Positions 5,259-12,633 of a DNA stretch of 16,198 nucleotides are shown here, piece after piece. Below the pieces are notes generated by a model. The model was given only the letters and a program-made list of their open reading frames with translations, was not told the DNA's origin and searched no databases. A program made the translations under genes and the position numbers. Origin of the DNA: an uncultured cyanobacterium (lineage in GTDB: Bacteria; Cyanobacteriota; Cyanobacteriia; Cyanobacteriales; Geitlerinemataceae); contig CAKZKB010000375.1 of the NCBI GenBank assembly GCA_937121005.1, positions 1 through 16,198 on the forward strand, in the 5' to 3' direction. Every line of letters begins with the position of its first letter. Position 1 is the stretch's first letter.

Positions 5259-6368
5259 AAACAACTGAAACCGCTTGTTTTTCCGCAAGGCTTTGAAGGT
5301 GGGATCGGTTTTGGCCGGCATCAGATATCTTCGCGGGTTAGCCTCGATCGCCTGGATGATACAATCGACTGCGAGTTTGGTTTTGCCTTGCAAGGCGTAG
5401 CAATAACCGCGATTGTAGATGCCGTTGGTGTGGTTGGGGTTGATTTCTAACGATCGATTGACGCTGGCCAGGGCTTCGCTATATTGACCGAGTTTGGTGA
5501 GGGCAAAACCGCGATTGTCCCAAGATTCGTAGTTGTTGGGATCGGCTTCGATGGCGCGATCGTAAGCCGCGATCGCCTCTTTGACTTTTCCCAACTTGCG
5601 TAAAATTAAACCGCGATTGTTCCAGGCGTGGGTTTCGTTGGGGTTGAGTTCTAGAACGCGATCGTAACACTGAAGTGCTGTATCTTGGTCGCCGAGTCCT
5701 GAATAGCACGACCCTTTATTCATCCAATACGAAGTCCGATCGGGATTGATGGCAATCGCTTTATCAAAATCGACAATTGCCGCTTTGCGATCGCCCGAAA
5801 ACATCAACGCACAACCGCGATTGTACCACACTTCCGGATCGTCCGGCTGCAATTTTAGAGCCTTGTCAAAACTGCGTATAGCTGCCTTAAATCGTCCCAG
5901 TTGAGTTTGGGCGTTGCCGCGATTGGAGTAGGCTTTATAAAATTCGGGATTGAATTCGAGGGCGCGATCGTAACAGGGAATAGCTTCTAGGAACCGTCCC
6001 AAACAAACAAGAATATCGCCTTTACTGTACCAGGCTTCGCAAGAGACGGGACAGACTTTTATCGCCTCTTCGTAGTTGTCTAAGGCTTCTTCGTATTTGC
6101 CGCAGTCGCGCAGAACGATCCCTCGGCTGAGGCGGGCTTCGATATCCGTGCTGTCAATAGCAATGGCGCGATCGAAAGAAGCAAGGGCCTCGTCATAGCG
6201 TTTTAAGTGGCCCAAACACAGGCCGCGACAACACCAAGCATCGCCATAATCGTTGTCAATTTTTATAGCATCGTCCAGATAAGAAATCGCCGTCTCGTAC
6301 TGGCGCTTCTCAAAGGTTTCGACTCCTTTTTGAAATAGGGTTTTTGCTTCGGGGTGGGCAGGAGGCAT
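5241..6368 (-). CDS. Tetratricopeptide repeat protein (ten TPRs)
   Basis: 375 residues made almost entirely of ten consecutive 34-residue TPR units, starting near residue 8 and ending near 347. Each has the W/Y..RG..L...G....A...YD.AIE..P pattern (for example AWNNRGLILRKLGKVKEAIA). TPR solenoids mediate protein-protein contacts. The C-terminal cap (DPTFKALRKNKRFQLFL) is a common ending of bacterial TPR proteins. No signal peptide or membrane segment is seen, so a cytoplasmic scaffold is likely; the partner is unknown. The units are close to consensus, which suggests either recent amplification or strong purifying selection. ATG at 6368 has no clear ribosome site. It converges on the HAD gene, overlapping it by 18 bp. 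Confidence 0.9.
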   Translation of the reverse strand: MPPAHPEAKTLFQKGVETFEKRQYETAISYLDDAIKIDNDYGDAWCCRGLCLGHLKRYDEALASFDRAIAIDSTDIEARLSRGIVLRDCGKYEEALDNYEEAIKVCPVSCEAWYSKGDILVCLGRFLEAIPCYDRALEFNPEFYKAYSNRGNAQTQLGRFKAAIRSFDKALKLQPDDPEVWYNRGCALMFSGDRKAAIVDFDKAIAINPDRTSYWMNKGSCYSGLGDQDTALQCYDRVLELNPNETHAWNNRGLILRKLGKVKEAIAAYDRAIEADPNNYESWDNRGFALTKLGQYSEALASVNRSLEINPNHTNGIYNRGYCYALQGKTKLAVDCIIQAIEANPRRYLMPAKTDPTFKALRKNKRFQLFLRNAR

Positions 6369-6497
6369 AATGGGAGTGGTCGTGACGCTCGATCGGCCGT
6401 AAACTTTAGTTTAACACGAAGCGGTGAATCGCAGATGGCAGTTTGGCTGCTGGGCAAGCATTCAGTGTAAATAAGAAATCCGGTTTCTAACCGGTCT

Positions 6498-6590
6498 GTG
6501 CTAGGATACCCGAATCGTTACCACAGTCCCGGTTTTGGTGGCGGTGACGGCGGTGGGTGGAGTGGCGGGGGCGGCGGTGCGGATTGGTAA
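6498..6590 (+). pseudogene. Possible remnant: glycine-rich C-terminal tail
   Basis: A frame ending at TAA 6588-6590 encodes SPGFGGGDGGGWSGGGGGADW. Such Gly-rich ends with Phe and Trp are typical of the C-terminal tails of TPM-domain and some cyanobacterial membrane proteins. Upstream in the same frame a stop at 6468-6470 leaves no room for the rest of a gene. It may be the leftover of a deleted gene, or a 30-residue mini-ORF from GTG 6498, or chance in a GGY-rich stretch. Confidence 0.3.
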
Positions 6591-6699
6591 AGCAATGGCG
6601 ATCGTTTGCTCTACAATACAATCAGGGGTGCAAGCAACGAACGCGACAATAACGAACGCTCGCTCTGTTGATGGGCGCATCTTCTCTACTTTATTTATT

Positions 6700-8235
6700 A
6701 TGCACCAAAGCGATCGCTACGAACCAAAATTCGCCCGCCTCACGGCTCGTCTGGCCGAAATTAGCGATATCGAAGCTGCCATTTCTCTTTTAAAATGGGA
6801 TCGAGCCACCTATATGCCTCCCGGTGCGGCGGCGGCGCGAGGTCAACAATTGGCAACATTAGAACAAATTGCCCATCAAAAGTTTACCGATCTGACGATC
6901 GCCCAACTCCTGGAAGATTTGCGCCCTTACGAGAAATCTTTGCCGCCGAACTCTCGCGAAGCCCGTTTGTTGCGGGTGACGCGGCGAGATTACGAAAGCG
7001 CTATTCGGGTTCCGAGTCGGTTTTTGGCGCGATTTTCGGCTTGCCAAACGGAGGGGTACGCCGCTTGGGTACGAGCCAAGTCCGAGAGCGATTTTAGCCT
7101 GGTACGATCGCATTTAGAACGAATGCTCGACCTGTGCCGAGAACGGGCGAGTTTCTTTCCCGAATTCGAGTCGGTTGCCGATCCGCTTATCGATATTTAC
7201 GATCCGGGGATGACGGTAAAAACCATTCGCCCGTTGTTTTCGCAACTGCGCGATCGCCTGGTTCCGATGGTGAACGCGATCGCCGATTCTCCCCCTATCG
7301 ACGATGGGTTTTTGCAGCAACCTTTTGGCGAAGAACAGCAACTCAATTTCTGCCATAAGGTTCTCGAACGCATTGGTTACAATTACGATCGCGGGCGATC
7401 GGACTTGAGTCCCCATCCATTTACCAGCAGTCCGTCGGTAGATGATGTGCGAGTGACGACGCGAGTTTACCCCAATCCCACGCAAGCGATTTTTAGCAGT
7501 TTGCATGAAATGGGACACGCTTTATACGAACAAAACATCGATCGCGCTTTGATGCGATCGCCTTTAGGAACGGGAACTTCCAGTGGAATGCACGAAGCCC
7601 AAGCCCGATTTTGGGAAAACATTATCGGTCGCAGTCGTGCCTTTTGGGAGTGCTTTTTTCCCTGGTTGCAAGGGATGTTTTTGCGCGAACTCAATCAAGT
7701 GGTGGTAGGAGATTTCTACCGCGCGATTAACAAAGTGGAGCGATCGCTGATTCGCACTGATGCTGATGAATTGACCTACAATTTGCACGTCATTATTCGC
7801 TTCGATTTAGAAGTGGCCATGCTAGAAGGAAAAATCGCGATCGCCGATCTTCCCGATGCTTGGAACGAACGCTACCGCCAAGATTTAGGCATCGTTCCCC
7901 CCGACGATCGACTCGGGGTTTTACAAGACGTACATTGGTATGGCTTTGGCATTGGCGGCCTGTTTCAAGGATATACGTTAGGTAACTTAATTGCTACCCA
8001 ACTGTACGAAAGTTTGCTAAAAACCAATCCCGGCATTTCTGTCGATATCGAACAAGGTCACTTTCAACCCTTACTCGAGTGGTTCCGAAAAAATATCTAT
8101 CGCCACGGCCGCAAATTCAGCACCAGCGAGTTACTGCAACAAGTAACGGGAAAACCCTTGCATATCGATCCGTTTGTCAGCTACATTGAGGAAAAATACA
8201 CTGCGTTATATTCTACAAACTCACAAAGTTTCTAA
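6700..8235 (+). CDS. M32 family metallocarboxypeptidase (carboxypeptidase Taq type)
   Basis: 511 residues, the normal size of M32 enzymes, which remove C-terminal amino acids from peptides in the cytoplasm using a metal ion. The zinc motif HEMGH is at 269-273 and the third ligand is Glu299 in GMHEAQARFWEN. Other family signatures are visible: YNLHVIIRFDLEVAMLEGKI, LGVLQDVHWYGFGIGGLFQG and YTLGNLIATQLY. ATG at 6700 was chosen because MHQSDRYEPKFARLTARLAE corresponds to the usual N-terminus. The frame is open for 165 nt further upstream, but that stretch reads as low-complexity sequence and overlaps the glycine-rich remnant in another frame. The 3' end overlaps the convergent PfkB gene by 15 bp. 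No obvious terminator was found. Confidence 0.92.
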   Translation: MHQSDRYEPKFARLTARLAEISDIEAAISLLKWDRATYMPPGAAAARGQQLATLEQIAHQKFTDLTIAQLLEDLRPYEKSLPPNSREARLLRVTRRDYESAIRVPSRFLARFSACQTEGYAAWVRAKSESDFSLVRSHLERMLDLCRERASFFPEFESVADPLIDIYDPGMTVKTIRPLFSQLRDRLVPMVNAIADSPPIDDGFLQQPFGEEQQLNFCHKVLERIGYNYDRGRSDLSPHPFTSSPSVDDVRVTTRVYPNPTQAIFSSLHEMGHALYEQNIDRALMRSPLGTGTSSGMHEAQARFWENIIGRSRAFWECFFPWLQGMFLRELNQVVVGDFYRAINKVERSLIRTDADELTYNLHVIIRFDLEVAMLEGKIAIADLPDAWNERYRQDLGIVPPDDRLGVLQDVHWYGFGIGGLFQGYTLGNLIATQLYESLLKTNPGISVDIEQGHFQPLLEWFRKNIYRHGRKFSTSELLQQVTGKPLHIDPFVSYIEEKYTALYSTNSQSF

Positions 8236-9246
8236 TAAATTAGCGAGGGCTTGTTTCATTTCTTCAACAGATGTGGTGGAAGTCCCGAACTGACGCACGA
8301 CAATACTAGCCGCTAAATTGCCCAAAACTGCCGCTTCCCAGGGAGTCGCCCCGGCGGTTAAAGCTAGGGTGAGGGCGGCGACGACGGTATCGCCGGCCCC
8401 AGTGACATCGAATACATCGGTACGGTTGAAAGCCGGAACCGCGATCGCTTCAGACGATCGCCCGAACAAACTCATCCCCTCTTCTCCCCGCGTAATTAAC
8501 ATCAATTCGGCGGCGGTTTTGGCCAGCAGATCGCGGCCGGCTTGACGTAGAGTTGCCTCGTCGCCGATACTGTAACCGACGGCAGCTTCGGCTTCCGGGA
8601 GATTAGGCGTAAATAGGGTCGCCCCGCGATAGCGATCGAGGTCTTTTTGCGCGTCTACGATAACGCGATCGCCGGTTAATGCAGCTTCGATAACCTTTGC
8701 AGACAGTACCCCGTCGCCGTAGTCAGAACAGACGATCGCCCCCACACTGGCCGCCGTGTCGCCAATGTAGGCCGCGAGTTCTTGTTGTAAACTGGATCTT
8801 GGCGGTGCGTCGGACTTGCGATCGACCCGGACAATTTGCTGCGTCACCGACTGGCGGGCGTGGCCGGAAATGCGGGTTTTGGTGACAGTGGGACGATCGC
8901 CATCGATTATCATCCCAGTAGTGTCAATTCCGGCTTCTGTAAAAATGCGTCGCAGCGATCGGCCGCTATCGTCGTCTCCCACCAGTCCGGTGACTTTCAC
9001 CTTCGCCCCCAGCTTAGCTAAATTATAAACCGCATTGGCCGCACCGCCGGGAACTTGGCGGGTTTCTTCGTGGCGTAAAATCAAAACTGGGGCTTCTCGC
9101 GACAGGCGTTCGACTTCCCCGGTCAAAAATTCATCTAAAGCTAAGTCGCCGACAACCAAAACCTGCCCGTCGCCAAAGCGATCGAGCCACCCGAACAGGC
9201 GATCGGCGCTACGATAGAGTTGTTCTCGGAAACTGGGATCGTGCAT
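8221..9246 (-). CDS. rfaE1: PfkB-family kinase, D-glycero-beta-D-manno-heptose-7-phosphate kinase-like
   Basis: 341 residues, matching the kinase half of HldE. The N-terminal GDLALDEFLTGEVERLSREA (33-52) corresponds to the heptose-kinase signature 'D..LD.....V.R.S.EAPV'. PGGAANAVYNLAKLGA (66-81) is the first PfkB signature. DVTGAGDTVVAAL (280-292) is the second, with catalytic base D286 and the anion hole GAGD. The C-terminal cytidylyltransferase domain of HldE is absent, so nucleotide activation would need another protein. The likely role is phosphorylation of heptose-7-phosphate for lipopolysaccharide or capsule precursor synthesis; another sugar kinase role cannot be excluded. ATG at 9246 begins MHDPSFREQLYRSADRL. 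The frame is open farther upstream, but that part is translation of tandem repeats. The upstream region is G-rich on this strand (9315-9367). Confidence 0.85.
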   Translation of the reverse strand: MHDPSFREQLYRSADRLFGWLDRFGDGQVLVVGDLALDEFLTGEVERLSREAPVLILRHEETRQVPGGAANAVYNLAKLGAKVKVTGLVGDDDSGRSLRRIFTEAGIDTTGMIIDGDRPTVTKTRISGHARQSVTQQIVRVDRKSDAPPRSSLQQELAAYIGDTAASVGAIVCSDYGDGVLSAKVIEAALTGDRVIVDAQKDLDRYRGATLFTPNLPEAEAAVGYSIGDEATLRQAGRDLLAKTAAELMLITRGEEGMSLFGRSSEAIAVPAFNRTDVFDVTGAGDTVVAALTLALTAGATPWEAAVLGNLAASIVVRQFGTSTTSVEEMKQALANLLETL

Positions 9247-9260
9247 GGGGCGATCGTACC

Positions 9261-9300
9261 ATGAGGTGTGAGGTTCGAGGTATGAGGTATGAGGAATTAG
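9261..9300. repeat. GAGGTATGAGGTATGAGG low-complexity repeat
   Basis: A run of GAGGT-type units (GAGGTGTGAGGTTCGAGGTA, then TGAGGTATGAGG) lies directly upstream of the PfkB start. It is an intergenic simple repeat and not coding, although it keeps the PfkB frame open. Confidence 0.6.
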
Positions 9301-9314
9301 GTTTGTACCCTCAT

Positions 9315-9367
9315 CCCCCCAAACCCCTAATCCCCCATCTCCCCAATTCCCCAAACCCCTAATCCCC
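9315..9367 (-). repeat. Regular G-tract array, possible G-quadruplex
   Basis: On the plus strand seven C-tracts of 4-6 bases lie at 9315-9320, 9324-9327, 9332-9336, 9341-9344, 9349-9352, 9356-9359 and 9364-9367. They are separated by only 3-4 bases (AAA, TAAT, ATCT, AATT, AAA, TAAT). On the minus strand this is GGGG-N3/4-GGGG repeated, ideal for a G-quadruplex. It lies between the divergent PfkB and radical SAM genes, ending 18 bp before the latter's ATG. Confidence 0.75.
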
Positions 9368-9385
9368 TAATTCTCCATCTCCTCT

Positions 9386-10969
9386 ATGAGTATCAGCCAA
9401 ATTTTATACGTCCGCTTGCCGTGCAACCCGATTTTCCCCGTTGGAGTCGTTTATCTAGCAGACCATTTACACAAACTCTTTCCTGAAGTTCGCCAGCGTA
9501 TTTTCGATTTGGGGGCGGTTCCCCCGCTTGACTTTACCAGTGCCCTCGATCGCGCCATTGACGAGTTCCAACCGGACTTGCTGGTGTTTTCTTGGCGCGA
9601 CATCCAAATTTACGCCCCCGTTGGCGGTCGCGGTGGCAATCCGCTCCAAAATGCTTTTGAATTGTACTATGCTAAAAATCCCCTTGTCAAGTTGCGCGGT
9701 GCGTTGGGCGGGGCGCGTTTGGCAGCTGCCTATTATGGCGAATTGTGGCGCAATTTGAATTTAATTAAACGGGGACTGAAACGGGCAAAACAATACCAAC
9801 CCCATGCCCGTGTCGTCGTTGGCGGTGGCGCGGTTAGCGTGTTTTACGAACAGTTGGGACGCAGTTTGCCTGATGGCGCGATCGTCTCCATTGGCGAAGG
9901 GGAAGTTTTGCTCGAAAAACTGCTGCGCGGGCAAGATTTTAGCGACGAACGCTGTTACGTGGTGGGCGAAACTGCACCGCGTCAGGGAACCATTCACGAG
10001 AAACCGACCGCGATCGAGAAGACTGCGTGCGACTACGGCTACATCGAGCAAATTTGGCCCGAATTTAACTATTACCTGCAAGACAACGATTTCTATGTCG
10101 GCGTACAGACGAAACGCGGTTGCCCGCACAACTGCTGTTACTGCGTTTATACGGTAATTGAAGGCAAGCAAGTCCGCATCAATCCTGCCGACGAAGTGGT
10201 TGCAGAAATGAAACAATTGTACGATCGCGGCATTCGCAACTTTTGGTTTACCGACGCGCAATTTATCCCGGCCCGCAAGTTCATCGACGACGCAGTGGAA
10301 CTGCTGCAAAAAGTTCTCGATGCGGGCATGGAAGACATCCATTGGGCCGCCTATATTCGCGCTGACAACCTCACGCCGGAACTGTGCGATCTGATGGTCA
10401 AAACAGGAATGAACTACTTTGAAATTGGGATTACCAGTGGTTCTCAAGAGTTGGTTCGGAAAATGCGAATGGGCTACAATTTGCGCGTGGTACTCGAAAA
10501 CTGTCGCGACTTAAAAGCGGCGGGATACAACGATCTCGTGTCGGTGAACTATTCGTTTAATGTCATCGATGAAACCTTCGACACCATTCGCCAGACGATC
10601 GCCTACCATCGCGAACTCGAACGCATTTTTGGTGTAGATAAAGTCGAACCTGCTATCTTCTTTATTGGCTTGCAACCCCACACCCATTTAGAAGAATATG
10701 CCCTCGATAACGACATCCTCAAACCCGGTTACGATCCCATGAGTTTGATGCCTTGGACGGCACGAAAACTGCTGTGGAACCCGGAACCGTTGGGGTCGTT
10801 TTTTGGCGAGGTTTGCTTGCAAGCATGGAAGCGCAACCCGGACGACTTCGGACGCGAAACTATGAAGATCTTAGAAGAACGCCTCGGTTGTGCGCCTCTA
10901 GAGGAAGCCTTGTCTGCACCGTTGGGGGATAAGGAAACGCGATCGAAGTCTTTAGTTACTGTAGGATAA
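9386..10969 (+). CDS. B12-binding-domain-type radical SAM protein
   Basis: 527 residues. RGCPHNCCYC holds the radical SAM CxxxCxxC motif (C246, C250, C253) that binds a [4Fe-4S] cluster and SAM. Residues about 1-200 form a Rossmann-like region of the B12-binding radical SAM layout (LPCNPIFPVGVVYLADHL, DLLVFSWRDI, VVVGGGAVSVF, IVSIGEGEVLLEKLL); no DxHxxG cobalamin-ligating motif is seen, so a cofactor may not bind through His. The barrel continues with FWFTDAQFIPARKFIDDAV, AAYIRADNLTPELCDLM and YFEIGITSGSQELVRKMRMG. I recall a cyanobacterial family of about this size named for photosystem II high-light acclimation; the reaction is unknown. ATG at 9386 fits the family start; it is preceded by a pyrimidine-rich stretch with no Shine-Dalgarno sequence. 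Confidence 0.88.
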   Translation: MSISQILYVRLPCNPIFPVGVVYLADHLHKLFPEVRQRIFDLGAVPPLDFTSALDRAIDEFQPDLLVFSWRDIQIYAPVGGRGGNPLQNAFELYYAKNPLVKLRGALGGARLAAAYYGELWRNLNLIKRGLKRAKQYQPHARVVVGGGAVSVFYEQLGRSLPDGAIVSIGEGEVLLEKLLRGQDFSDERCYVVGETAPRQGTIHEKPTAIEKTACDYGYIEQIWPEFNYYLQDNDFYVGVQTKRGCPHNCCYCVYTVIEGKQVRINPADEVVAEMKQLYDRGIRNFWFTDAQFIPARKFIDDAVELLQKVLDAGMEDIHWAAYIRADNLTPELCDLMVKTGMNYFEIGITSGSQELVRKMRMGYNLRVVLENCRDLKAAGYNDLVSVNYSFNVIDETFDTIRQTIAYHRELERIFGVDKVEPAIFFIGLQPHTHLEEYALDNDILKPGYDPMSLMPWTARKLLWNPEPLGSFFGEVCLQAWKRNPDDFGRETMKILEERLGCAPLEEALSAPLGDKETRSKSLVTVG

Positions 10970-10974
10970 TTGTG

Positions 10975-10999
10975 GTAGGCTGGGCAATGCCCACCCTAC
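10975..10999. repeat. GTAGG-TGGGCA...CCTAC inverted repeat
   Basis: GTAGGCTGGGCA (10975-10986) faces TGCCCACCCTAC (10988-10999), complementary apart from one mismatch. This is a common cyanobacterial intergenic repeat type. Its position 5 nt after the radical SAM stop codon would let it serve as a 3' hairpin, although the following TTCTTG is a weak U-tract. Confidence 0.55.
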
Positions 11000-11179
11000 T
11001 TCTTGCTAGCTTAGCAGGTACAGGCGCGATCGTCTGTAGTGTATCTGTTAATCTTTTTGAACGATCGTCTATTTTTGTGAATATTCGTGCGATCGGGTAA
11101 GGACGGTTCGCACATCGCCCCTACGATCGCATTTTAGGGGCAAACGTAACCATTCAGCTAGCCTAGTACAAACTGGTGT

Positions 11180-11246
11180 AGAAACCCGGTTTCTTGCTTA
11201 TCGCCAGACAAGATTCGAGTTTATACTTTTAGAAACCGGGTTTCTT
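11180..11246. repeat. Paired AGAAACCCGGTTTCT elements
   Basis: AGAAACCCGGTTTCT (11180-11194) and AGAAACCGGGTTTCT (11231-11245) are exact reverse complements separated by 36 nt, and each is itself nearly palindromic. A related AGAAATCCGGTTTCT copy lies at 6474-6488. These are dispersed cyanobacterial repeats able to fold as a large hairpin. Confidence 0.7.
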
Positions 11247-11257
11247 GTATAACCTGA

Positions 11258-11346
11258 ATCCTTACGGGCAAACTTTATCGCTTAGATGGTAATATCGTAA
11301 CCGATCGCGTTTGGGAATGGGAGCATCTCGCTCCCGAACTGTAACA
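11258..11346 (+). pseudogene. Possible gene remnant (C-terminal fragment)
   Basis: After a TGA at 11255-11257 the plus strand reads GKLYRLDGNIVTDRVWEWEH followed by LAPEL and TAA (11344-11346). The composition is like a real soluble protein end but there is no start codon or upstream part. The opposite strand has an 87-codon frame over the same stretch without recognisable motifs. I cannot identify the family; treat as speculative. Confidence 0.2.
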
Positions 11347-11518
11347 AACTCTACTGATTCGAGAGAGACAATCTCGTCTGCGCGGATGGGTAGCTGTAGG
11401 AAAAGAGATCGGGTAAAATGACTCCGAATCGCTTGCAGCAAAAGGGATTGAGCGATTTTGCCCGCCGAGGCGGTTCGCGCAAGTTCCGCAAATGTCGGCA
11501 AATAAAGGGATTTGGGGG

Positions 11519-11547
11519 TTGCCACTGTGCGAAACAGGTGCTATTGT
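11519..11547 (+). promoter_or_regulatory. Possible leader promoter of the CRISPR array
   Basis: TTGCCA (11519-11524) and TATTGT (11542-11547) are separated by 17 nt, the ideal sigma-70 spacing. Transcription from about 11554 would run into the first repeat about 77 nt later. Small hairpins GTCAG-TTTG-CTGAC (11562-11575) and TGAAA(G)CCC / GGGTTTCA (11594-11620) lie between the promoter and the array and may belong to the leader. Confidence 0.4.
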
Positions 11548-11630
11548 ATAAGCAGTGGGAGGTCAGTTTGCTGACATCCGCGCGATCGAACCTTGAAAGC
11601 CCCATAAACACAGGGTTTCAGCCGCCTGCG

Positions 11631-11812
11631 GTCTCAACCTGCTATAATCCCTATTAGGGATTGAAACCGGCGCGATCGTAGCTTTTCCCGGCGTGAATGT
11701 AGAGTCTCAACCTGCTATAATCCCTATTAGGGATTGAAACACCATCGCAAATCGCAGCGATACCGACCGATTCATGTCTCAACCTGCTATAATCGCTATG
11801 AGGGATTGAAAC
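11631..11812 (+). CRISPR. Short CRISPR array, three 37-bp repeats and two spacers
   Basis: Repeats lie at 11631-11667, 11704-11740 and 11776-11812. Each starts GTCTCAACCTGCTATAATC and ends AGGGATTGAAAC. Copies 1 and 2 are identical; copy 3 differs at two positions in the stem (CGCTATGAGGG for CCCTATTAGGG). The spacers are 36 nt (11668-11703) and 35 nt (11741-11775) and unrelated to each other. AATCCC and GGGATT form a short stem followed by the GAAAC end, as in processed crRNA with an ATTGAAAC handle. The degenerate last repeat and the ATTGAAAC end indicate plus-strand transcription with the leader on the left. ATTGAAAC-ended repeats in cyanobacteria usually belong to class 1 (types I-D or III) systems; the subtype is not determinable here. 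No cas1, cas2 or effector gene lies in the window. Confidence 0.93.
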
Positions 11813-11842
11813 GTAACATTTCCCGCTTGGTAGAGTTACAAA

Positions 11843-12631
11843 TTAAATAACAACTTCCTCAATGGACGAAATATCAGCGATCGCGTCTGTACTCCCCTCT
11901 CCCAAACTGTCCGTATCGCGATCGCAGCGAGAGGAAAACGTACAGCGATCGCACGCACCATCAGTTTCTGCTACCATAGGAAAAGGGATACCATTATCGT
12001 AGTCTTGCAGCCAATTTTCGAGCTTGTCGAGGAGCGATCGCAACTCTTTCTTGATGCGTTGGTGTTGTTTTGAATCGTAAGCAAACGACAAATATTGCGG
12101 TTCGGCTTGGGGTTGAGAATTGGCAAACCAATAGGTCATCGAAATCGCGTCCGGCGGGTAGTCGCTAGTTTCAGCTAGCAAAAAAAGATACAAGCGCGTT
12201 TGCCAGTCCTTCGCCAGAACCGCCCGATTTTTAGGACGCGGATAGGTTTTCCAATCGAGGATTTTCGCCGCGCGATCGTCCGCTACAAATAAATCGTAAC
12301 GCCCTAGCAGTAAAAAATCGTCGAACTCCAAACTAATATCGCGTTCGGCTTGGCGAAACGCCGTCTCTCCCACGTCAGCAAACAATTCTGGGGCCGCAGA
12401 AACGAAGTTTTCAAACCACCGCGACAGGCGATCGTCCGCTTCTAAAAATGAGTTGACCGACAAGCCTAACTCGCGCTGCTGCATGAGTAAGTGGAAGCGA
12501 CTGCCCCACTCCATGGACTCTTGCCCCTCGATATTGGGTGGCGTTGGCAAACCGTCAATAAAGACGTGCTGAAATTTGCGCGGGCAAGTTTCGAGGAGTT
12601 TGAGTTGCGATTGCGATAAATATGGTATCAT
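11843..12631 (-). CDS. PD-(D/E)XK nuclease with Cas4/AddB-like iron-sulfur cysteines
   Basis: 262 residues. YLSQSQLKLLETCPRKFQH opens the RecB/Cas4 nuclease fold. The active-site set is visible: H47 in WGSRFHLLM, D113 in GRYDLF, D126 and K128 in ILDWKTY, and QTRLY (Q144-Y148), the QxxxY motif of RecB-type nucleases. C16 together with C227, C230 and C236 (CDRCTFSSRC) gives the four-cysteine arrangement that holds an iron-sulfur cluster in Cas4 and AddB. The 30-residue tail is acidic (DADISSIEEVV-like). Cytoplasmic DNA processing is likely. The gene begins 2 nt after the stop of the SRPBCC gene, so the two form an operon. Its stop is 30 bp from the last CRISPR repeat, on the opposite strand. 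Such stand-alone nucleases also occur in cyanobacteria without CRISPR, so the proximity does not prove a Cas4 role. Confidence 0.82.
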   Translation of the reverse strand: MIPYLSQSQLKLLETCPRKFQHVFIDGLPTPPNIEGQESMEWGSRFHLLMQQRELGLSVNSFLEADDRLSRWFENFVSAAPELFADVGETAFRQAERDISLEFDDFLLLGRYDLFVADDRAAKILDWKTYPRPKNRAVLAKDWQTRLYLFLLAETSDYPPDAISMTYWFANSQPQAEPQYLSFAYDSKQHQRIKKELRSLLDKLENWLQDYDNGIPFPMVAETDGACDRCTFSSRCDRDTDSLGEGSTDAIADISSIEEVVI

Positions 12632-12633
12632 GG

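Larger units (their letters stand above)
10970..11630. other. Intergenic region with repeats and possible CRISPR leader
   Basis: About 660 bp with no gene I can support. It contains a GTAGG...CCTAC hairpin just after the radical SAM stop, a pair of GAAACC(C/G)GGTTTC elements, a possible gene remnant at 11258-11346, and the stretch preceding the CRISPR array. Open frames on both strands here have no recognisable domains. Confidence 0.6.

Noticed and set aside
6535..6699. Upstream extension of the M32 peptidase frame
   Set aside because: The added 55 residues are low complexity (Val, Ala, Gly, Thr) and unlike the family N-terminus; ATG 6700 gives the normal 511-residue length.
9247..9354. Upstream extension of the PfkB kinase frame
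   Set aside because: It translates GAGG-type and G-tract repeats and begins inside the G-tract array. The family start is at MHDPSF (9246).
10970..11260. Possible tRNA or small RNA in the gap after the radical SAM gene
   Set aside because: Only dispersed palindromes were found; no cloverleaf with a CCA end or conserved TΨC box could be read on either strand.
11262..11525. 87-codon open frame on the minus strand left of the CRISPR array
   Set aside because: No recognisable domain, no clear ribosome site, and a mixed basic/hydrophobic composition typical of a chance frame in GC-rich DNA. It is not a Cas1 or Cas2 by any visible motif.
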